Source: Sanderia malayensis
Taxonomy: Eukaryota > Cnidaria > Scyphozoa > Semaeostomeae > Pelagiidae
NCBI GenBank assembly: GCA_013076295.1
Contig: RQOL01000772.1
Coordinates: forward strand, 1,612,001-1,676,000
Direction of reading: 5' to 3'
DNA: 64,000 bases
The notes under the pieces: generated by a model
Databases searched by the model: none
The model's input: the letters and a program-made list of their open reading frames with translations, nothing else
What the model was told of the DNA's origin: nothing
Translations under genes and position numbers: made by a program
Shown: in pieces, positions 47,852 through 59,100 of the stretch
Layout: each line of letters begins with the position of its first letter
Position numbering within the stretch: position 1 is the stretch's first letter

Positions 47852-49214
47852 ATGGCCGAAGTTTATCTTCCACGAGGAGTAACGAAGAACGTTTTATCTC
47901 CTGGAAGAGGAGAAATTCCGCTATTCATTGATGGGACAAAGGTATAGACCATTATTGTAGAGTTGTGACTAGGCCCACCCCACTCACAACAAAGCTTCGG
48001 AAATTGTGCATCTGCTACATAGCTAGCTACTTTAACAAACAGCTTATGATGATGTTTTTGATTTTTTTGTATTTTCAGGCTACATTTGATTTCAGAACAT
48101 TCCTGGATGATGAAGATAAAACTGAAATAGATGATAGTAAGGTGTTTGGAGAACCATTTGTTTTGTTGTTTGGCAAGAAATTCAAGTTGGAAGTTTGGGA
48201 AGATTTGATTCAAACTATGCGAATTGGAGAAATCGCATCTTTCCATTGCAAATCGTATGTAAGTATGAGACATTGGGAGTATGGTTCATTTCAACAAGAT
48301 CTTGTGTGTGCTTTCGCAGAGGTTCTATTGTTCTATTGTTTACAACAATAGAATAGAATAATTGTTCCATTGTTCTATCCCATTGTTCTATTGTTTACAA
48401 CAATGGAATATAACAATAGCATGAGCTATCCATCCATTGTGTATGTTTTTCCAGACAATATTTTGAAATATTACCTCGTGATTTTTCTTCACAGCATGTC
48501 AAGACTTATCCAGTTGTTTCGAAAAGTTTGAGAGATATAAAAAAGAAGAAAGATGGAAAGTTGGATGAAAATGAGAAGCAGCATCACAGTTGTGCTTTTG
48601 ATGCGATCCACAGAGGCATCGGTTATGCGGATCTTGATAACGTCCTGCGCAATGATATTGACTTGATATTTGAAATATTACTGATTGATGTGAAGCAGCC
48701 AGGAAGCTACGAGCAAGAGCTTTGGACGATGACTTCAGACGAACGGTTTAAGAAGATTCCTGAGCTAAAAGAATTGGGCAATAAACAGTTCAAGGATGGC
48801 AATTATGAGAAAGCGGCTGAGTATTATTCACAAGGTTTGGGCTGCTTGGAGCAGCTTGTCATGCGAGAGAAGCCGGGAGATGAGGAGTGGAAAAAACTTG
48901 ATGATATGAAAGTTCCATTTTTATTGAACTATTCACAGTGCAAACTGCATAGCCAGGATTACTACCAAGTCATCAAACATACAAGTACGGTTCTTGAGAG
49001 GCACCCTGAGAATGTCAAGGCACTTTTTCGCAGAGCAAAAGCACATGCCGCCGTGTGGAATCCAGATGAAGCAGTGAAAGATTTCCAACAAGCAATGCAG
49101 CTAGATTCAAGCTTGACAAAATGCATTACGAAAGAGCTCCAGAAAATCCAAGATGCTTCACAGGAGAAACTTGACAGTGACAAACAAAAATGGAAAAGTC
49201 TTTTCACAACTTAG
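47852..49214 (+). CDS. AIP: Aryl hydrocarbon receptor-interacting protein (AIP)
   Basis: Exons 47852-47941, 48079-48258 and 48495-49214; 990 nt (329 aa; human AIP is 330). An N-terminal FKBP-type domain (GRGEIPLFIDGTKATFDFRT, GKKFKLEVWEDLIQTMRIGE) is followed by three TPR repeats (LGNKQFKDGNYEKAAEYYSQ, LLNYSQCKLHSQDYYQVIKH, KALFRRAKAHAAVWNPDEAV) and a charged C-terminal helix. AIP is an immunophilin-like HSP90 co-chaperone in the cytosol. The fit of HHSCAFDAIHRGIGYADLDN and NYSQCKL favours AIP over the FKBP4/5 family; AIPL1 is the only close alternative. Confidence 0.93.
48318..48420. repeat. ATTGTTCTATTG / CAATAG inverted repeats in an AIP intron
   Basis: Repeated TTCTATTGTTTACAACAATAGAA-like units can pair with one another. 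Similar ACAATAG clusters occur in other non-coding parts of the window. Confidence 0.6.
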
Positions 49215-50190
49215 TATAATAGACTATGTAGAACGTTTGAATTTAATTCAATTTGACTAGCATTTGGGTAAAAAATAGATTGGCCATCTGTGTATATTGG
49301 TAAATATGTAATATATATTAATATGCTAGATTAGATTGCTTTGTTAGGGTTGAAAAGCAAACATGCTACGTCTTGAGTATGACTTAAGTCGTTATTTGTC
49401 CTCGCAAAGCACCCTTGCGGGGTTCTTATGATGTAAACATAGTCTATTTGATATTCTTATTATATGAATTATATTTAAAGCTTTTATTTTATTTGACCTG
49501 TTAAATAAGAGTTTTCAGGTTTTAGTCAGCAATCTGAAGAGCTATTTATTGTTTTTCCATTGTTAAATTTTTCAAGACAACGTTGCCTGCAGATGTTCCT
49601 GTCAAGAACAAATTGTGAAAATTGGATTCGTAGTTTAGTAAAATTGGATATGTCGGCTCACTGAATGATTGTGTTGCTTGCACCTGCTTTTTTGTCATTA
49701 ACAAATCGTATAAACCTATTACGAATTCACTTGGCAATAGAAATTATGAGAAGCTATGCACTCAAAGTCCACCACAAATAAGTATTTTTGTAAGGAGTCG
49801 TGTCATGTTATTTATTTTTTGATGCTATCTGTCTGCTTTGCTGAAGCTAGTTTTAATCAAGAAAGAAACTGTGGAAAAAACAGTGCATATAGTTTTTAAA
49901 ATAAGATATCTGATTGAAAATAGCTATTTCATTTTAAATTCGGCAATATTTACTGAAAGCGTAGGCGACCTATTCTAACGATGATGATAAAGACTGGGGC
50001 CTAATGCATCATTCATGGCTGACTGGACATTGAACAGAAAACAATCAGAAGCGATAAAAACAAAGAAAGAAAGCAAAGCCGGATTTCATATTCCTTCTCG
50101 CCTTGTGAACAAAAATAATAAAATACTTCAACGTAAATTGAATTAAAATTACTTTTATGACAGATTTAATACAGAAAGTTAGCATTCAAA
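49215..50190. other. Intergenic, AIP to IgSF gene
   Basis: It holds the AIP 3' UTR and the presumed promoter of the Ig gene. No additional exon was recognised; the 49546-49737 minus-strand frame has no support. Confidence 0.5.
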
Positions 50191-53100
50191 ATGGCTAGCA
50201 GTCATTCTTGGACGAATTTATGGCTGTTGGAAGTTTTTATTCTATGTTCTTCCTTGTTTTTCTGTAAGTATCCTACAGGCCTAATCATATAGCGGTGTTC
50301 CAAAGCGCGACATTTCATTTGCTTTCACAATTTGTCAATACTTTCAATCATATTTATGGAAATTGTGGTCGCGTCCTTTCGAGATTTTCTTTAATTATCC
50401 GCGAGTTTAATATATATGCAATGGTTCCTTGCTATATACTTTATTGTCTTCTGGAAAGAGGTACCGAATGCACGGAAATATCTCTCCGCCCAAAAGTTGT
50501 TTGCTAAACTCTTAGGCCTATTTAAATTTTGAGACTTTTAAATTGAAGTTAGGGGCAAGAAGCGCGCGTAAAAGATAAATTTAATTTTTAACGAAAAAAT
50601 ATTTAGCTTGCTTTTTGTGATTGCCTTGTTCCGTTTCGCTGGGGATCAAAACGTTATCGTATTTTTTTGCTCGCAAAGATATTAGACATTCCTCATACAA
50701 TTATGATACCTGTTAACTTTGAAGAAAGCTGTAAATACTATACGCAGCGAAACATACAGTTTACTAACCTCACAGAGTAGGGCAGGTCAAAGTTAAACCT
50801 AATTGTGCTACACACCCATGCAAAACTGAACCCCATCCTACAATCTCTTGCCGAGCCCCACACGCAACAATGTGAACAGCTGATCTGATTTAACTGAAAA
50901 GCGGTTGAATCATTAAGAATTTTAACACCAACAGCAGTATTTCTTTTTGTATTACAAATTCCAATAAAGTGGACTCTACACACAATGAGCATATAATGGT
51001 ACAATAATTCCCTGGTTTAACAAGCTCTCATTGTTATGAAATTTAAATGGTTTCCTCCAAGATTAAACCAAGATTCCACTTTTGTCTTACCTGTTGATAG
51101 ACCATTTTTCCTAATTTTTGCTAATGTTTTATTTCAGTGACAAATGCAGAGTTCAATGTAAAGCCAGACAGGATATATTATGTGAGAAAAGGAGGGACTG
51201 CAACATTTATATGGGACTATACTCCGCCCAGTGGATTGACAACTCTTATCGATGTGTGGTGCAAAGTTGACTCAACAGGCCAGTGTCCTCAGGTTCCAAT
51301 CATGAGAAAACTTCCCGGGGACCCGAAGCCAGTTGTAAGATCAGAAAATTTGGAGTATTTCCCAAGGACTACCAGTCAAAGTCCATACACTATGATCATA
51401 AGTGGTATTAAACTTTCTGACGATGGTACTTTTGGTATGTTTGTCACATTTGACAATGGGAACATGATATCTGATCGTGTGAGACTAGTTGTACTGGGTA
51501 AGTTTGAACAAGATCATATCAGAGAACCATTGTGATTATGAACCTACAGTTAGAGAAGCATACAATTGCGACACTTGCATGAAAATATTAAAAACGTTGA
51601 AGAGAATAGTGCCTTCTCATACAAGAAGTTTGCTAATGTAAGGGTGTATTATGCAATAAAACAGCCACAAGAAGTATATGATTACCCTTTAAATCAATTG
51701 AACATTAATTAAACAGTGAGGGAAAACAAACAATTGCATGAGTTAAGAAGAGTTTGAGCTGTTGAGGGCCAAATGTCAGGTGTTCCGATGGCAAGTTCAA
51801 AACAGGAGAGACAGAACAATGTCCAACACGCTCATAGAAGTTCAACTTGAGTGAAAATCAATTTATTGAGGCTCAACTGTTCTGGGAAGTTTATTCAAGG
51901 ATGGTTTTGCTAATGTGGTTCAATTTGGTTCAAATTTCTAATGTGGTTCAATTTTTCTTGTAGAGACACCTGTTATTACAAAGAAAAATCTGAATTCCCA
52001 AGTGACTGTGATAGAAGGAAAAAAGACCACATTGGATTGTGGTGCAAGTGGCAATCCAAAGCCGTTAACAATCGAATGGTGGTTCAATAATGTCATCATA
52101 CTAACGAAACAGACAAACTTTGAGTTGCCTCTCGTGTTTAACAGTACCACCCGATCTAAACGTGGCCAGTACAAATGCATTGCCAAGAATAGAGCTGGAG
52201 CAGCATCATATACCGTTAACCTTTATATTAATTGTGAGTGAATTATATTCATACATAAATACTGCTGAATAGGTCTCATAAAAGGTGGGAGGAACAGGCC
52301 TTTCTATTACAAAACCAATGTTATAGCGACCATTCTTAGGTAGTGTATGTCAGCTGCAGAGTATAATTAACCATGTTTATGAGGCTTTGCTTAAACCATT
52401 TCGGCACTTTTTATTGTTCGTAGATGCACCAGAGAACATTCAAATCATTCCCTCCTCATCGGGCGTGGCAACAGTGCAACAGAACAGTAACATCACTCTC
52501 TTATGCTTATCCGACGGTCACCCGAGCCCGACGTTTTCGTGGACGAGAATTCGTCGGGACTACCGAGAGAAGCTCACCGAAAACTCGTTGACATCAAAAT
52601 GGATTATCAGACACATTAACAGATGGCATGCCGATAACTACGAGTGTGCTGCCACTAACATCATCGGAAGAAAGGCACTCAATGTTTATCTCGACGTCCA
52701 GTGTAAGTGGGTTTTCAAATATCTACCCATTTAGAGCAATATTGTTTCCTCTATCTTTCCAACAATTTCCTCCCTCTCTAGCTATTTCTCTTATGGCTCT
52801 TTATGGCTCTTCAGCAATATCCTCCTTCTCTAGCTATTTCCTGGCTCTTCGGCAATTTCCTACTTCTCCAGCGACTTCTCTTTTGTCTGGTTCTCTAATT
52901 GCAGTGGAATCACCATTTACAGAATCTATAAGGAAGGCGTAAAGTACTTCGTTTTACCAGGATTTATAAGCCCATTGTAAACTATGCTATAAGATAATTA
53001 AAACCATAAAGTGCTTCGCAAGGACTTCGCTATCCGATAGGTAGCTGTGCAAACTATATACTATGCTACTCTATTCTCTATACTACTCTATGCTCATTAC

Positions 53101-56100
53101 TATACCACGCTTTATAATAATAATAATAATGAATTAGGTTTTACCCACAGTTTCTGTTACAGCAACTTAGTGCATGCAACTTGCTCAACTCTGAACTGAA
53201 AGTATTTAATCAAATTAATCACAAAAGTTTTCAATATTTGCTATCAAAAGAAACGACTTGAGTTTCTTCTTGAATACAACAATTTCAGCTGTTTTTCTTA
53301 TTCCTATTGGCAGCTTATTCCAGTAAATATGTCGCTGTGGTATCGTTAAAAATGCCAGAAAATGTTACGCATTGCTAATTTATTTGCAAGCTGACACGGT
53401 GACTAAGTACAATTGATTCAATACCCCCTATCTCAATCTCTCTGCAGATCAGCCAGAGATTCGCAACTTCACCATCAATAACCAAAACACATCGGTTGTC
53501 TACGTCAATCTGGGAATGCCTGTAAACATGACATGCGACGCTATTGGCAACCCAAAGATTAACTATCGTATCGGATTCCAAGGCTCGGCCAACGCGCTGT
53601 CCATAACTCGCACGTACATAATTGCATCGGCACTGGCGATCAACAACGGAGTGTACGAATGCATTGCATCCAATGGCATCGGACTGGCTGCAAAGGTTTC
53701 ATCCGAGTTAATTGTCGTTGGTAAGTCAGTATCGTGGTTGTTTTATTGATGTATCCCCCCTGACTTTAATATCTAATCTATTTATATGGCTTCACGAGGG
53801 AAGCTATTCACGGGGGTAGTGACTCATGGTTATTGATTTACTACCGAGCTATATCAGTGCACACATGAAGGCATATTGCATTGCTGCACAGATGCATCAT
53901 AGATTTACATAATGCATTTATAGCTGGATCATGTATTCATCCTGCTTTAGAATACACACAAGAATGTTGAGGCTCCAATTCTCTAAAGTTTAAGAGCAAT
54001 ATAAGATTAAGCCACCCTCCAACGTCATCAAGGCTTTTTGTTTATTTACGTTTTCTCGCAAAGCAAGACAAGGGTTGGTTAAGAGTAACTTGAGAATAAT
54101 TTAAGGCTCTAAATCGATATTGCTTGTTGTACTTAACACGCATCTGTATCTGTGCGAACGAATTACTCGATTAATAATCGATTAATAATGGATCTTGTTG
54201 TCTTCCAGTCAAGCCAAAGGAGATCACAATTCGTGGCACCCCATCTGGTACCACGCTGATTACAGAACAACCTGTCGTACTTCGATGTGAAATGAAAGGC
54301 CATCCAAGACCACGAATCTACTGGACGTTAAACAGAAATATGGTGATGTATGACGAGCGAAGGATATCTGTGAACGGATCGTTGCCAAATATTGGACAAG
54401 AGACGATCTACTTCTCCGAAATTCGCTTCAATCCACTGAAGAGATTCGATGATGGGGAATACACGTGTTTTGGATCGAACTGGGGTGGTGTGATAGAAAG
54501 AAAATATGCGCTCGACGTTCGATGTAAGTCAGATTTTATTTTTTTTATTTTATCTATCTGTCTATTCTATTATATGCCAATTATATTAAGCAAATATGTC
54601 ATTCTTGTTTTGGATGCACTGTTTCAGAATCTCATACTTGTTTTAGATATTCAAAACAGTGTTTCAAAATGTAATCCTTGTTCTAGATTGAAAACAGTTT
54701 TTAAAAATGCCATCCTTGTTTTAGATGCGCAAAACAATGCTTGAAAATGTCATCGTTGTTTTAGATGTCAACCTGTTTCAAATGTCATTCTTGTTGTAAA
54801 TGCAAAACAATGTTTCAATATGTCATTTTTGTCTTAGATGTAAACCTGTTACAAATGTCATATTTGTTTTAGATGTAAACGTGTTTCAAATGTCATTCTT
54901 GTTTGAAATGCAAAACAATGTTTGAAAGTGTCACGTTTGTTTTAGATGCACCATACATCACAGTTGCGCCGATCAACCAGACGATTCGCGAGTTCCAGTA
55001 TGCTTCGCTGACGTGCAGAGCCATTGGCAAGCCACCTTTGACAGCCTACTTATGGAAACAGAACGGCATTGCACGAGCTGAGTCTAGCGAAACCATCGTA
55101 TTCCCGAAGGCCACTCGTCAAGACAATGGTTTGTACACGTGTGCTGGCGTTAATTCCGTCGGTGTTGGAAAGCCTGCTGTCGTATTCCTGAGCGTCACGT
55201 GTGAGTTTTAATTTCAGGTTTTGTCTTTGTGTTTTAATCAAGTTTTCTGCAGAAATATCTGGAGCTTTAATTCATACCTTCTAACTAGTTCAGCGGGCTA
55301 AGACTTCATATTAAATATGAATGAAAGGTTTATGAAAGGTTCAAGGGTTAGGGTTAACCTTGGGGTGGGTTAGAGTTAGAGTTCGGGTTAGGAAATGAAC
55401 AATACATTCAGAGTATCAGGATATTCTTAAATGAACATATTTTCTACTTCTTACTGCGGCCGATACTCCAATCGAACAAAGCAAATTTTTCCAGATATTT
55501 CTATCTAGCATAGCATTAAAGGACTCTGTTTTTGAAGTTAGTCAAGTGCCCAATAGTAACGATTGCCGGCGGCTATAAAATTGACCGGCGGCTCTTACAG
55601 AAAGTCTTTGACAATTAGTGCCGTCTCTATTTAAAAGTCCTGCTCATGAAACATAATCTATTCTCAGTCAGTAATAAACGTAATGAGCGCTTCTTCTAAA
55701 CGCCGTTGTCGTTTGGTAAGAAATAAATTAAACGCCCCGAGCCACTAAGAACTTCTGACGCTGATGATTCATCGTATTTTGCAGATTTGCCAGAATTCAC
55801 AGTGAGACCAATATTAAGCCAAGTCGTGAACACGACGGCCAGTGTCACACTGCGATGCAATGCAACGGGAGTACCGAAGCCTCTGATAACATGGAGGAAA
55901 GATGGTGCTGTGGAAATTCTGCATATCGGCGGAGTGTTGGTGGTGAGGAACATTGGTTATAAGGAAAAAGGAACGTATACTTGTAATGCAACGAATTCTG
56001 TTGGAACGATACTAACAAGATCAACTTTACTCGTCAACCGTAAGTAACATGTTACCCCCTGAAATGCCACCCTTTCCCTTGTCACTTTGCATCTATTTCA

Positions 56101-59100
56101 TTAATTTACCCGGGGAACAACATCAGTATATACAGTTAACTCCCGATACAGTTAGGCCCCGTGTTTAAAAAAAGGTTTTTCAGGATGAGTTCTTTTGTTT
56201 ACAAGGGTTTCTTATGGTTTTCCACTCCCGATACAGTGAGGCCCCGGAGTTAAGAAACAGGTTTCTCAGGCTACGCCCTTTTGTTTACAAGGGTTTTCTA
56301 TTGTTTTCCCATTGTTATTTTGAAAACATGATCCTGAAGGTTTCTTATAAGTTGTTTCCTATTTGCGGGATCTCACTCTACTGATGACTGTCGTATTTTT
56401 CCAGACGTCCCGGTAATTACTACAACGGATCCGGCTTCAACGAAACTCGGTTCAGATGTCGGCTCGAGTGCACCTGCGGTACAGATCGTGTGCACTGTGA
56501 ATGCGTATCCCTCTGCTGTAATAACATGGCGAAAGGGAGCTGTGGACATTGTTCACGGATCGCCCGGCTACTCAATTGACGACACGAGCAAGTCTGATAC
56601 AAGTGTGTTGACTGTCGTTATGTCCGACCCGTCAAAGCGTGGCAAATATACGTGTACTGCTAGAAATAAACTTGGCAGTGTTCGCCAGGATTATGAAATC
56701 TTGGAAAAAAGTAAGTTTTGATACTGTTTTGCTTCCCTCACTTCTGTTATCTTTTATCCATTTACACAGCCAACTCTGTCTAATTCGAACACCCCGCGGA
56801 AGCGTGAAAATGTTTGAATTACAAAAAGTTCGAATTATAGAGATTTATTTTGTAAGGGTTGATCCTTTGGTGATCCTTGAAGGGACGGAGAATTTTGTTT
56901 GAATTAGATAGAGTTCGAATTACACGAGTTCGAACTATGCAGATTTGACTGTATGAACTTTATCCTTACCCCTCTTCTGGGTCTAAAGGTTTATTCCAAC
57001 TGGACCCGCAATGATAACAGCTATAATACCTCACACGGCTAACCAGTTTGGATAATCGTGCTTGTCCTCTTATTGTGCTATATTTTGTCCTATGTCCTTT
57101 ACATACGACCTATGAACTATAGATCATAGGTCGTTTGGTCGTACTATCTTATTCTGTTATCGTGTATCAAATGCCTTTGAAATGTGGCTGCCTTTACGTG
57201 TCCTGTGTCCTTTTTATGCGACCCATGGAACTATGCCCCTTGTCTTATGTTGTTATCCTGTGCCATTTAAATACAACCTGCACCAATGTGAACTGCGTCC
57301 TATGACTATGTCAATCATTTCAATAGTGCCATCAAGTCTACTATGTACCATGTACCACTGTCATGTACCATGACTGCTTCTTCGTTTTGTTTAGGTAAAC
57401 CAGAGCCTCCAGTTCGCGGCAGCTTGAAAGCAACGGACAAGCTAATGCTCACGGACCCTGCCACAGTTCAGGTCGAGATCAGATGGGTACCCGGCTATAA
57501 CGGAGGCTATTCCGTCACGTTCTACCTGTACTACAAGCAGCAGAACGAGATCAATTACCAGCAGATCAACCTCGGTCCGATTGCCTATCCCGTTTACACG
57601 ATCAAAGGCCTGAAGCCATCCACAACGTATCAGTTCACGATGAGAGCTGTCAACCAGAGAGGACAAAGCGACGAGTACGATCCACCCTTGTTTTTCACTA
57701 CCAAAGGTTTGTTCTTAGCATTTCACTGCCCCCCCCCCCCCAGTTCAGTTGTTGTCCAGAATCAACTTAAAAACAATGAACGGGGGGTCTTGTGTAAATA
57801 TCCGCTTGGATTAATAGTGTTTGTTTATGGGAGTTTAATAGTGACAGCGGTGCTTGATGAGTATATTACAAGATTTGTGGATTTGATTCGTTTTAGCCGC
57901 TCCGCTGAAACGCGGTAGCGCATCGTGCAGGTCTCACGGCACGAGCGGCACGGAGGTGGAAGTGACGTGGTCATTCAACGACTACTCTCTTGCAAAGAGC
58001 GTGTTGATTAGATTCAAAATAGTGACAGCTTCGTCGTGGCAGCAAATACCTGTTCCACACGAGAAGATGAATTCGTCGTACATAGTGAAGTCGTTGCAGA
58101 AGGGGGAGACGTACGAGTTTCAGGTTTTCATCATTTACAAAGACAATGACATGGGGCTGCCGATCAGTGCTGGAAGGGGTAAGATGATGATTGCGATTAT
58201 TGGAGCGATTACGTTGATCAATGATTATGATTAGGGTGAATTTCGCCGGAGATTATTGCTCGAGAGTAGCTGCAAACTAAGGCAAGGAATAGCTGTAAGC
58301 GTTGCGTAAGAGTAACTGCAAACTAAGGCAGGAAATAGCTGCAAGTGTTGCTTAAGAGTAGATGTAAACTAAGGCAAGAAATAGCTGAAAGTATTGCCTA
58401 AGAGTAGATGCAAACTAAGGCAAGAAATGGATGCAAGTATTGCCTAAGAGTAGCTGAAAACTAAGGCAAGAAATAGCTGAAAGTATTGCCTAAGAGTAGC
58501 TGAAAACTACGGCAAGAAATAGCTGAAAGTATTGCCTAAGAGTAGCTGCAAACTAAGGCAAGAAATAGCTGCAAGTATTGCCTAAGAGTAGCTGCAAACT
58601 AAGGCAAGAAATAGCTGCATATATTGCCTAAGAGTAGCTGCAATCTAGGGCAAGAAATAGCTGAAAGCATTGCCTTAGAATAGCTGCAAACTAAGGCAAG
58701 AAATAGCTGAAAGTATTGCCTAAGAGTAGCTGAAAACTAAGGCAAGAAATAGCTGAAAGTATTGCCTAAGAGTAGCTGAAAACTAAGGCAAGAAATAGCT
58801 GAAAGTATTGCCTAAGAGTAGATGCAAACTAAGACAAGAAATGGATGCAAGTATTGCCTAAGAGTAGCTGAAAACTAAGGCAAGAAATAGCTGAAAGTAT
58901 TGCCTAAGAGTAGCTGAAAACTACGGCAAGAAATAGCTGAAAGTATTGCCTAAGAGTAGCTGCAAACTAAGGCAAGAAATAGCTGCAAGTATTGCCTAAG
59001 AGTAGCTGCAAACTAAGGCAAGAAATAGCTGCAAGTATTGCCTAAGAGTAGCTGCAAACTAGGATATGAGATAGCTGCAAAAATTGGAAAAGATTTGCTG

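Noticed and set aside
55355..55392. Telomere-like GGGTTA run
   Set aside because: Too short and degenerate to call an interstitial telomere repeat.
58245..59090. CRISPR-like direct repeat array
   Set aside because: Units are contiguous without unique spacers and lie in a metazoan intron; it is a minisatellite.
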